From Parabacteroides sp. ZJ-118 (GTDB lineage Bacteria; Bacteroidota; Bacteroidia; Bacteroidales; Tannerellaceae), in contig NZ_JAAKDT010000013.1 of NCBI RefSeq assembly GCF_011038785.1, positions 1 through 63,857 on the forward strand: 63,857 nt of DNA, read 5' to 3'. A program made the position numbers and the translations under genes. Positions 55,555 to 63,615 of this stretch are shown one piece after another; position 1 is the stretch's first letter, and the number at the start of each line of letters is the position of its first letter. The notes under the pieces are model-generated. The model saw only the letters and a list, made by a program, of their open reading frames with translations. It had not been told where the DNA came from and ran no database searches.

Positions 55555-57015
55555 ATGGCAGGAGGAATGAAGCGGCTCGCTAAAGAGACGGCTGTTTATG
55601 GATTGAGTAGCATCGTGGGACGTTTCCTGAATTGGATGCTGGTGCCGGTGTACACGCGCGTGCTGGACGGGACGGGTGCGTACGGGATCGTGACGAACTT
55701 ATACGGCTGGACGGCCCTGCTGCTGGTCTTGCTCACCTATGGCATGGAGACGGGGTTTTTCCGCTTCATCAACAAGAAAGAGGAGCAAGAGCCGACGCGG
55801 GTCTACGCCTCCGTGCTGTATTGCTTGCTGGGGAGCTCGGCGCTGTTCGGCGTGGCGGTCTTCGCCTTGTTGCCGGCCATCAGCGCCGGCTTGGGGTATG
55901 GCGACCATCCGGAGTATGTCGGGATGATGGCGGGGATCGTGGCGGTAGACGCCTTCTGCTGCATCCCGTTCGCCTACCTCCGGTATCAGGGGAGAGCCTG
56001 GCGTTTCGCCGGGATTAAGCTGCTGGGCATTTTCTTGAATATTCTCTTGAACCTGTTCTTCTTGATCGCCTGCCCGTGGTTGCATACGCGCCATCCGGAG
56101 GCGGTGAGTTGGTTCTATCGCCCGGATTATGGGGTGGGCTACGTGTTCGTGGCGAACGTGTTCACCACACTGACGACCCTGCTGCTCCTGCTCCCGGACA
56201 TCCTGCCGGGCCTGCGGGCGAGAGCCGACGCGGCGCTCCTGCGGCAGATCCTGCGCTATTCCTTCCCGATCCTGATACTCGGCATCGCCGGTATCTTTAA
56301 CCAGACGGCGGATAAGATCCTGTTCCCCTTCTTGTTCGAGGACAAGGCGTACGCGAGCGAGCAGTTGGGCATATACGGCGCGTGCTTCAAGATCGCCGTG
56401 GTGATGGTCATGTTCACGCAGGCTTTCCGGTATGCCTACGAGCCCTTCATTTTCGCCAAGGACAAGCGCGACGGCAGCAAGAGCGCCTACGCGGAAGCGA
56501 TGAGGTATTTCATCCTGTTCGCCCTGTTCATCTTCCTCGCGGTGATGTTCTATCTCGATATCCTGAAGTACTTTGTCGGGCCGGCCTACTATCCCGGACT
56601 GCGGGTGGTGCCGATCGTGATGCTGGGCGAGTTGTTCTTTGGTATTTATTTCAACCTCTCCCTCTGGTACAAGCTGACCGACCAGACGCGCTGGGGTGCC
56701 TATTTCTCCGCGATCGGGTGCGTGGCCACGGTCTCGATCATCTGGCTGTTCGGCCCCTCGCGGGGGTATATGGCTTGCGCGTGGGCATCGTTCTTTTGCA
56801 ATTTACTGATGATGCTGCTCTCCTATCTCGTGGGGCAAAAGAAATTTCCGATCGAGTACGACCTGAGGTCCGCGTTCCTTTACCTCGGAGTGGCGGCCGC
56901 GCTATACGTGGCAGGCATGGCGTTTCCGATACGGCCCGAGTGGCTCCGGCTGGGATACCGCACGATCTTATTGGGCCTATTCGTCCTATTTATGGTTAAA
57001 AGGGATTTTAAATAG
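55555..57015 (+). CDS. Polysaccharide flippase (Wzx/MATE-like)
   Basis: The 486-residue integral membrane protein has about 12-14 helices. The N-terminal KRLAKETAVYGLSSIVGRFL is typical of the polysaccharide biosynthesis (MVF/MATE) family that flips undecaprenyl-linked sugars across the inner membrane. Further blocks are TVPVYTRVL-like (LVPVYTRVLDGTGAYG) and FNQTADKILFPF. No glycosyltransferases are nearby, so the lipid-linked substrate is unknown. It is 11 bases after ruvB and probably shares its transcript. Confidence 0.88.
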   Translation: MAGGMKRLAKETAVYGLSSIVGRFLNWMLVPVYTRVLDGTGAYGIVTNLYGWTALLLVLLTYGMETGFFRFINKKEEQEPTRVYASVLYCLLGSSALFGVAVFALLPAISAGLGYGDHPEYVGMMAGIVAVDAFCCIPFAYLRYQGRAWRFAGIKLLGIFLNILLNLFFLIACPWLHTRHPEAVSWFYRPDYGVGYVFVANVFTTLTTLLLLLPDILPGLRARADAALLRQILRYSFPILILGIAGIFNQTADKILFPFLFEDKAYASEQLGIYGACFKIAVVMVMFTQAFRYAYEPFIFAKDKRDGSKSAYAEAMRYFILFALFIFLAVMFYLDILKYFVGPAYYPGLRVVPIVMLGELFFGIYFNLSLWYKLTDQTRWGAYFSAIGCVATVSIIWLFGPSRGYMACAWASFFCNLLMMLLSYLVGQKKFPIEYDLRSAFLYLGVAAALYVAGMAFPIRPEWLRLGYRTILLGLFVLFMVKRDFK

Positions 57016-57037
57016 CTCGAGAAACAAACAATTGGAA

Positions 57038-57045
57038 TATCTTTG
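57038..57045 (+). promoter_or_regulatory. -7 box for the DUF389 gene
   Basis: TATCTTTG is a perfect match that ends 7 bases before the ATG at 57053, leaving almost no leader. An in-frame ATG at 57074 is an alternative start. Confidence 0.55.
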
Positions 57046-57052
57046 CATAAAC

Positions 57053-58432
57053 ATGGAACAAGACGAACAGCGCATGGAAAAAGGATTGCTATACAAACAG
57101 ATCAGGGATTTCTTCGTCCGCAATTTCGATGTCCGGCAAGAGAAAGAGGACGAATTGGACACGATAGAATCCATCAAGAGGGGCGTCGAATTTAAGGGGA
57201 CCAATTTATGGGTCCTTATCTTCGCCACCTTCGTGGCCTCTCTCGGGTTGAATACGAATTCTACGGCCGTGATTATCGGCGCTATGTTGATCTCGCCGTT
57301 GATGGGGCCGATCATGGGATTCGGCCTGGGGCTGGGAATCTCCGATTTCGAGTTGATCAAGCGCTCGTTCCGCAATTTCGCCACCGCCACGGTTTTTAGC
57401 GTAATTACCTCCACCTTATATTTCTTGGTTTCCCCGATCAGCGAGGCGCAAAGCGAGTTGCTCGCCCGTACGCAACCTACGGTATACGATGTATTGATCG
57501 CCTTCTTCGGCGGTTTGGCCGGAATCGTGGCGAGCTCGACAAAGAGCAAGGGCAACGTGATCCCGGGCGTGGCGATCGCCACGGCCTTGATGCCTCCGCT
57601 TTGTACGGCCGGATTCGGATTGGCGAGCGGCAATTTGTATTACTTTTTCGGCGCTTTCTACCTGTATTTTATCAACACGGTTTTTATCAGCCTGGCTACG
57701 TTTGTCGTCGTCCGCTTGTTGAAATATCCGAAGAAAGTGTTCCTGGACAAACAGCGGGAGAAGATCGTGACACGTTACGTGGGTATCATTGTTTTTTTTA
57801 CGACCGTGCCGAGCCTCTTCTTGAGTTATAACTTGATCCGGAGTAGCTATTTCAACGACCGGGTGCGCAACTTCGTGGCGGAGGAGCTGACCTTCCCGAA
57901 TACGCAAATCCTGAATAAGGTCGTTACGGATACGAGCGAGAGGAAGGAGGTGAAGGTCGTCTTGATCGGCCAGACGGTGCCGGATGAGGTGATCGCCAAC
58001 GCCCGGGCCAAACTACCCAAGTATGGATTGAAGGATGTGCATCTGGTCGTGCAGCAGGGTTTCGGACAAGAGGCCGCGGATATCAATGAGCTGAAAAGCC
58101 TCCTGATGCAGGATTTGTATAAGAATAGCGAGGAGGTGCTGCGTGCGCAGGCCGTCCAGATCGATTCGTTGAAACGGAAGGTCGACAAATACCAAAGCTA
58201 TAGGCGGCTGACATCCGAGTTGATCCCGGAGATGAAGGTCCTTTTCCCCTATGTGGTCGAGGCGTCCTGCTCGCATACGTATATCGTAGATACGGAGACG
58301 GCGAAACCGGATACGGTTATGCTGGTTTATCTGAAAAGCAAGGCGACCATTAAAGAGGCGGAACGTAAGAAGATCAGGGAATGGCTGTCGGCCCGTGTGG
58401 AGATGGAGAATATTAAATTACTAATCGAATAA
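57053..58432 (+). CDS. DUF389 (TIGR00341-type) membrane protein
   Basis: The 459-residue protein has a short cytosolic N-terminus and about six membrane helices with the DUF389 pattern: NSTAVIIGAMLISPLMGPIMG, then GGLAGIVASSTKSKG and PGVAIATALMPPLCTAGFGL. A long soluble C-terminus (about 260-459) may be extracytoplasmic and includes a coiled-coil stretch around residue 380. The function of the family is unknown; an ion or small-molecule channel role is only guessed. The S46 peptidase gene follows after 20 bases and may be co-transcribed. Confidence 0.88.
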   Translation: MEQDEQRMEKGLLYKQIRDFFVRNFDVRQEKEDELDTIESIKRGVEFKGTNLWVLIFATFVASLGLNTNSTAVIIGAMLISPLMGPIMGFGLGLGISDFELIKRSFRNFATATVFSVITSTLYFLVSPISEAQSELLARTQPTVYDVLIAFFGGLAGIVASSTKSKGNVIPGVAIATALMPPLCTAGFGLASGNLYYFFGAFYLYFINTVFISLATFVVVRLLKYPKKVFLDKQREKIVTRYVGIIVFFTTVPSLFLSYNLIRSSYFNDRVRNFVAEELTFPNTQILNKVVTDTSERKEVKVVLIGQTVPDEVIANARAKLPKYGLKDVHLVVQQGFGQEAADINELKSLLMQDLYKNSEEVLRAQAVQIDSLKRKVDKYQSYRRLTSELIPEMKVLFPYVVEASCSHTYIVDTETAKPDTVMLVYLKSKATIKEAERKKIREWLSARVEMENIKLLIE

Positions 58433-58452
58433 TTTAGACGAATAAAAGTACG

Positions 58453-60594
58453 ATGAGATTAATGAAAAGAATGTGGGCGGCTTTGCTGCTTTTAGCCGCT
58501 TCGGGCCCGTTGTATGCCGATGAGGGCATGTGGGTGCTGAAGGAATTAAATAAGCAGAATCTGGCGAGAATGGCCGAGTTGGGTTTTACCCCATCCTACG
58601 ATCAGTTGTATAGTGAGACGGATCCTTGCGTGGCGAACGCCGTGGTAATCTTCGGTGGGGGATGTACCGGTATCACGGTCTCTGACGAGGGGCTGATCTT
58701 CACGAATCACCATTGTGGCTTCGGGGCCATCCAGCAGCTGAGTAGCGTGGAGCACGACTATCTGAAGGATGGTTTCGTCTCCCAAAGCAAGCAGGAAGAA
58801 CTTCCGGTCCCGGGCCTGACGGTACGTTACTTGAAAGAGACCGTAGACGTGAGCGATCGTATCAACAGCCAGATCTCCGGTATCGAGGATGAGTTCCAGC
58901 GTTTGTCGGCGGCCGATTCTATCGGTCGTGTGATTTGTGATTCCGTGGGAGATAACGAGTTCCTGGCGGCTGACGTCGTTCCCTTCTACAACAATAATAA
59001 ATATTTCCTGGTGGTGTACGATGTCTATCGTGACGTGCGTATGGTTTTCGCTCCGCCTAGCTCTATCGGTAAGTTCGGCGGCGATACGGATAACTGGATG
59101 TGGCCTCGGCATACCGGTGATTTTTCCGTATTCCGCGTCTACGCCAACGCGGATAATAAACCGGCGGAATACAACGCGGCTAATAAGCCTTATACCCCGA
59201 GATACGTAGCGGAGGTATCTATGCGAGGCTATCAAGATAAGGATTATGCCATGACAATCGGTTTCCCGGGAAGCACGGATCGCTATTTGTGCTCTTGGGG
59301 CGTGCAGCAGCGTATCGAGCATAGCAATAAGCCCCGTATCGAGGTGCGTGGCATCAAGCAAGGCATCTGGAAAGAGGCGATGTCGGCTAGCGACGCTGTA
59401 CGTATCAAATATGCCTCCAAATACGCGGGAAGCTCCAATTATTGGAAGAATGCGATCGGTATGAATAAAGGCTTGGCGAATCTGAATGTGATCGAGCGTA
59501 AACGTGCGGAGGAGACGGCCTTCGCTGATTGGGTAGCGAAAGATCAGGCCCGCGGCGCTAAATATGGCGAGGTCTTGAATTTGTTGGAGAATGGATATAC
59601 CTCGACCAATACCTATAGAGAGGCCTTGACCTATTTGAATGAGGCGTTTCCCGGTGGAGCGGAGATCATCCGCTTGGCCCGCATGGTGCAATCGGTGGAT
59701 GTAAACGGAGCTACTCCGGAAGAGATCACGGTTTTTTTAGAGGACCGTATCCAACCGTTCTTCAAGGATTATGAACCCTCTTTGGATCAGAAGGTATTGG
59801 CCGCGATGATGAAGATCGTGAAGGAGCGTGTATCTCCGGAGTTCTTGCCGGATATTTATACGCACGTTGATAAGAAGTATAAAGGGAATTACGAGAAATA
59901 TGCGGCGGATGTATTTAAGAAAACCTCCCTGTTGTCGTACGACAAGATCGCCGAGATGTTGAGAAATCCGAAGAAATATGAGAAATTGAGAAAAGACCCG
60001 GCGGCTGAGCTGAGCCTGTCCGTATGGATGCCTATCTTCCAGTTGCGGCAGTTGATGGGCGACGCGGAGTATGATATCGCGAAGGGAGGACGTTTGTATT
60101 TCGCGGGCTTGAAGGAGATGTATCCGGAGAAAGCGTTGTCTTCCGACGCTAATTTCACGATGCGCCTGAGCTATGGTTCTATCGGAGGGTATCGCCCTTA
60201 TGATGCCGCATGGTACAATTATTACTCTACGGATAAAGGTATCCTGGAGAAAGAGGACTCGACGAGCGATGAGTTCTGGGTACAACCGGAGATACTGGAT
60301 CTGGTTCGTAGCCGTGATTTCGGGCCTTACGCGAATGAAAAAGGGGAGTTGCAGTTGTGCTTCCTCTCGAACAATGATATCACCGGGGGTAACTCCGGCA
60401 GCCCGGTATTCGATAAAAACGCCCGTTTGATCGGACTCGCTTTCGATGGCAACTGGGAGGCGATGAGTGGCGATATCGCTTTTGAACCGGATTTGCAACG
60501 TTGCATCGGCGTAGATATCCGCTACGTCCTTTTCATGATCGATAAATGGGGCAAATGCCCAAGGTTGATCGAAGAGCTGAGGCTGGTCCGATGA
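58453..60594 (+). CDS. S46-family dipeptidyl-peptidase, DPP7-like
   Basis: The 713-residue protein has a signal peptide (about 1-22). The S46 triad is visible: His in TNHHCGFGAI (about residue 86), Asp in GGDTDNWMWPRH (about 220-228) and Ser in GGNSGSPVF (about 648). The helical lid domain lies between. The S1 pocket region reads GLAFDGNWEAM; Gly at this place is typical of DPP7, which prefers hydrophobic P1 residues, while DPP11 has Arg there. This assignment is from memory of the family. It releases dipeptides from oligopeptide N-termini in the periplasm and stands near two other secreted peptidases. Confidence 0.93.
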   Translation: MRLMKRMWAALLLLAASGPLYADEGMWVLKELNKQNLARMAELGFTPSYDQLYSETDPCVANAVVIFGGGCTGITVSDEGLIFTNHHCGFGAIQQLSSVEHDYLKDGFVSQSKQEELPVPGLTVRYLKETVDVSDRINSQISGIEDEFQRLSAADSIGRVICDSVGDNEFLAADVVPFYNNNKYFLVVYDVYRDVRMVFAPPSSIGKFGGDTDNWMWPRHTGDFSVFRVYANADNKPAEYNAANKPYTPRYVAEVSMRGYQDKDYAMTIGFPGSTDRYLCSWGVQQRIEHSNKPRIEVRGIKQGIWKEAMSASDAVRIKYASKYAGSSNYWKNAIGMNKGLANLNVIERKRAEETAFADWVAKDQARGAKYGEVLNLLENGYTSTNTYREALTYLNEAFPGGAEIIRLARMVQSVDVNGATPEEITVFLEDRIQPFFKDYEPSLDQKVLAAMMKIVKERVSPEFLPDIYTHVDKKYKGNYEKYAADVFKKTSLLSYDKIAEMLRNPKKYEKLRKDPAAELSLSVWMPIFQLRQLMGDAEYDIAKGGRLYFAGLKEMYPEKALSSDANFTMRLSYGSIGGYRPYDAAWYNYYSTDKGILEKEDSTSDEFWVQPEILDLVRSRDFGPYANEKGELQLCFLSNNDITGGNSGSPVFDKNARLIGLAFDGNWEAMSGDIAFEPDLQRCIGVDIRYVLFMIDKWGKCPRLIEELRLVR

Positions 60595-60605
60595 GAGAAA
60601 AAGAG

Positions 60606-60705
60606 ATGGGCATCCGTGATTTCCGCGGATGCCCATTCTAAGGAGTTTATAATGCCCATTCTAAGGAGCTTTGAATGCCCATCGTAAGTACCTTACGATG
60701 GGCAT
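60606..60705. repeat. 23-bp tandem repeats with two hairpins at a convergent terminator
   Basis: The block starts with a hairpin (ATGGGCATCCG, 60606-60616, with 60626-60636). Copies of ATGCCCATTCTAAGGAG follow at 60629 and 60652 and a variant at 60675, a 23-bp period. It ends with a 14-bp perfect stem and 3-base loop (60675-60688 with 60692-60705). It fills the space between the convergent S46 and C1B genes and is likely a bidirectional terminator that has grown by tandem duplication. Confidence 0.75.
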
Positions 60706-60709
60706 TGTT

Positions 60710-61882
60710 CTAATAAATACCTAGTTTTGATTTGATCGCTTTCGGGATAGCGTCTTTATGTACCATGATATAAATGGTCTTGGCACGGACAAAGCTATCC
60801 GACATGTTGAGGTAACCGCCGAACGTATTACGCTCCGTTCCCCAAGAATTCTTCGTGATATAATATTTCGTCCCGTTCTGATCCTTGGCGATGCCGGTAA
60901 GGTGCATCAAATGGTCGTCGGTCGTGACGAATGACTCGAAGCCTTCTTGACGGACTTCCGGGGTAACGTTTACTTCCGGGAAAGGCTTCTCGAATTTGTA
61001 GACCTCTTCCAGACGTCCCTTCTCGTCCATTTTCTCAAAACGGGCGCGGTCGGTAGTCGAGTAATCCTCTACTTTTTTCACCTCCGGGTTGATCGCCACT
61101 CCATTCTTGAAAGAGAAGCCTTTCTCGCTCACGTCGCCATCCCAGCATACCGTGTAGCCATTATTTAACGCATAATCCGCGACTTGCATCATCTCATCCA
61201 ACGGGAGGTTATACATTTGCGCATGCTCCCAGTTATCGGGAACCTCTACCTCGAATTTCCGGTAATACGGATGATGCGTGAAGCTTGTCAATTCGATATA
61301 ATCGTCCATATTCAACCCTAGGGAGGCGGCGAATGTCTTCGGGGTATATTCCTTGCCTTGATAGATGAATTTCTCTGGAAGTTTGCCCAGGTAGGTGTCG
61401 AATAGGTTATCGATTAGCTTGTAATATTCCGGGCTCCGTTTTTTCATATCCGTGGCGGTCGTGGCGATCGCCTTGATATATTTTACCATCTCGGCATGAT
61501 TGTGTCGGTCGGAATCGTAGTTGATACCCGAGTACACCTCTTCCGGGACGATACCCACTTGGTTGAATGCGTTCATGAAGGTGTGGGAGAGACTTCCTTG
61601 GCCAATATTACCTCTGCCTTTGCGGATATAATTATCTTGCAACTGGTTCATATATTTCTGGCGGACGATGAACATCTCGGAGAGATCGTATGTCCCTTTT
61701 CCCATACGGAGTAATTCCGACTCCATGAAAGAGGTCGTGGCGAAGCACCAACAGGTTCCCGTGGATGCTTGATTCTTGACGGGTGTGGCGGGCACCTTTA
61801 CTACATCTGTAAATTGGTAGCCTTGGGCGAATGTGCTCAAAGAACCTAACGCGAAAGCGCATGTTAGAATGAATGTTCTCAT
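60710..61882 (-). CDS. Secreted C1B cysteine peptidase (bleomycin hydrolase/PepC-like)
   Basis: The 390-residue protein has a signal peptide (about 1-19, ending TFAQ). The papain-type triad is Cys in STGTCWCFATTSF (about residue 46), His in TTDDHLMHLTGIA and Asn in ITKNSWGTE. C1B enzymes are aminopeptidases, usually cytosolic; a signal peptide places this one outside the cytoplasm, as in other Bacteroidales. It is downstream of the C69 peptidase gene on the same strand, with a GTAGAGAC palindrome between them. Confidence 0.92.
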   Translation of the reverse strand: MRTFILTCAFALGSLSTFAQGYQFTDVVKVPATPVKNQASTGTCWCFATTSFMESELLRMGKGTYDLSEMFIVRQKYMNQLQDNYIRKGRGNIGQGSLSHTFMNAFNQVGIVPEEVYSGINYDSDRHNHAEMVKYIKAIATTATDMKKRSPEYYKLIDNLFDTYLGKLPEKFIYQGKEYTPKTFAASLGLNMDDYIELTSFTHHPYYRKFEVEVPDNWEHAQMYNLPLDEMMQVADYALNNGYTVCWDGDVSEKGFSFKNGVAINPEVKKVEDYSTTDRARFEKMDEKGRLEEVYKFEKPFPEVNVTPEVRQEGFESFVTTDDHLMHLTGIAKDQNGTKYYITKNSWGTERNTFGGYLNMSDSFVRAKTIYIMVHKDAIPKAIKSKLGIY

Positions 61883-61915
61883 TGTATATGAATTTAAGTT
61901 TATGTTATTATTGTC

Positions 61916-61943
61916 GTAGAGACAAGGCGTGCCCCGTCTCTAC
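61916..61943. repeat. GTAGAGAC palindromic repeat, third copy
   Basis: GTAGAGACAAGGC-GT-GCCCCGTCTCTAC is an imperfect palindrome with two mismatched stem positions. It is the same family as 19659-19683. It lies between two co-directional peptidase genes, so it may form a hairpin in a joint mRNA. Confidence 0.75.
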
Positions 61944-61958
61944 TATCGGGCGGGATGG

Positions 61959-63569
61959 TTAGAAGCCTCTCTCGAATTGGGTCCAGAAGGAATCTCCCAT
62001 TTCTCTCCAGCGTAGCATCGTGGCTCCGGCGAAATCGGCGGTATATCCGGTCAGGTATTCTTTCGCGGCCTCCTCACCTTGTTGGGCAAGAATCTCTTTG
62101 TAACGGCTCTCTACGAAAGGAAGTTCCGTCTGTCCTTTCTCCATAAAATGGGCGATAGAAGCTTTCATCCGATCTTTAGTCGCTCCCCAACGTACGGTGG
62201 CGAGTTTGTTGGCACGGCGGAAAGCCCACACGGCGGCATCTTCCCGGTAACGGTGCTGTCCGCAAATCTTGAAACAAGCCGGTAGGTCTTTCGTCCCACA
62301 GAAGATGGGGATACGGGGGCTTTGTCCGGGATTATCATAGGCCATCCAAACCACGCCGCCTATCGCATCGGGTAACCAGTCGCGTAGCTGGATCACGGTA
62401 GAATAGGAGCATTGTGGCACGGCAACCAAACGGTAGCTTTTTACGGCATCCGGTTTTAACCCGTTCAACATGTTTACCATATCCCGGGTCATCCAAGGAT
62501 TGGCTACCGGACTGATAACCGTATCAGTCTCGTTATTATCTTTCTTCTTTATGGCTACTTTCAAGTTTCGGGTCATATCGTATTCCGTACCCTCGTACGT
62601 TTCAGAGAGGAGAGCCATCACATCCGTCACGGATACCTGCCGATCCGGTTTTACGCTGATGGGAAGTTCTTCCGCGTCATACGATAAATGTAAAGAAGGA
62701 GCTAATTTGTTCAATAGAAAGAATTCACGGATACTGAAGGATTTCAGCTCACCGGAATAATTTCCGCCTCCGTACGCTTCCCAGAAGCGGAACGGTTTCT
62801 TCCCGTCCCAGAAACCCATACGTTTAGCTACCTCGAATACATTGGCGGAAGCCATGCAATTGTCCGTATCTTTCGGATCGACCTTAGAGATACGCGGGAT
62901 ATTCGCCGATACCCCTACATGATCGTCGGGAATACGGATCGCCGCCCATACGCCACCAATCTTATCCGGTCCCTCGCCAAAGACCTCGAAATGCCAGACC
63001 TCTTTCGGATCCGCTATCGTAAGGCACTCGCCCCAGTCGCCATATCCGTATTTCTCGATCAGCTCGCCCATTAAGCGGATCGCGTCACGGGCGGTCGTGC
63101 AACGTTGCAAGGCGATTCGTTGAAGCTCCTCGATCATGAACATACCCTTCTTATTAACGAGGGCTTTCCGGCCGGTGATCGTAGTTTCCCCGATGCCTAG
63201 TTGCTTCTCGTTCATACAAGGATAGGCCGTGTTGAGGAACTGGTACGTAGATCGGGCTTCGGGCAGTGTTCCTTTCGCGATCATCCCCCGGGTTCCCTCG
63301 GCGTATTCGGTGTGCATACGCCCGGTATAGACCGTTGTTGTCGTATCGTGATCGTACGAGGCGGAAGGAACGATATCCATCCAAGTGCGGTAGTTACTAT
63401 CGCAGGTGTGGCTAGTCATCACGGAGCCATCCGCCGAGGCTTTTTTCCCAACCATGATACTCGTACAACTCTCCGGGTTCAGGATCGGCTCCGGATATTG
63501 AATTTGTTGCGCCTCAGAAACGGATAGGCTGGCGCAAAGCATAAGAACATAGGTAAAAAGTTTCTTCAT
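61959..63569 (-). CDS. Secreted C69-family dipeptidase
   Basis: The 536-residue protein has a signal peptide (about 1-20). The peptidase U34/C69 N-terminal nucleophile region is ESCTSIMVGKKASADGS, where the Cys (about residue 35) would be exposed by processing. Further family blocks are NEKQLGIGETTITGR and DWGECLTIADPKEVW. C69 enzymes such as PepD cleave dipeptides, the products of S46 dipeptidyl-peptidases. Its -7 box lies just inside the unique sequence; the region beyond it was replaced by the IS copy 46 bases from the ATG. Confidence 0.92.
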   Translation of the reverse strand: MKKLFTYVLMLCASLSVSEAQQIQYPEPILNPESCTSIMVGKKASADGSVMTSHTCDSNYRTWMDIVPSASYDHDTTTTVYTGRMHTEYAEGTRGMIAKGTLPEARSTYQFLNTAYPCMNEKQLGIGETTITGRKALVNKKGMFMIEELQRIALQRCTTARDAIRLMGELIEKYGYGDWGECLTIADPKEVWHFEVFGEGPDKIGGVWAAIRIPDDHVGVSANIPRISKVDPKDTDNCMASANVFEVAKRMGFWDGKKPFRFWEAYGGGNYSGELKSFSIREFFLLNKLAPSLHLSYDAEELPISVKPDRQVSVTDVMALLSETYEGTEYDMTRNLKVAIKKKDNNETDTVISPVANPWMTRDMVNMLNGLKPDAVKSYRLVAVPQCSYSTVIQLRDWLPDAIGGVVWMAYDNPGQSPRIPIFCGTKDLPACFKICGQHRYREDAAVWAFRRANKLATVRWGATKDRMKASIAHFMEKGQTELPFVESRYKEILAQQGEEAAKEYLTGYTADFAGATMLRWREMGDSFWTQFERGF

Positions 63570-63596
63570 ATTTATTATGTGTTATTTATCCGGTGT

Positions 63597-63604
63597 TAAA
63601 GATA
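63597..63604 (-). promoter_or_regulatory. Possible -7 box for the C69 dipeptidase next to the IS
   Basis: The minus strand reads TATCTTTA, one mismatch from consensus, 27 bases before the ATG. The expected -33 position falls inside the IS (beyond 63616), so native promoter function may be altered. Confidence 0.4.
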
Positions 63605-63615
63605 CGAATAGTTTC

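Noticed and set aside
60629-60690. CRISPR array
   Set aside because: The 23-bp repeats are directly adjacent without unique spacers and there are no cas genes; it is a tandem-duplicated terminator.
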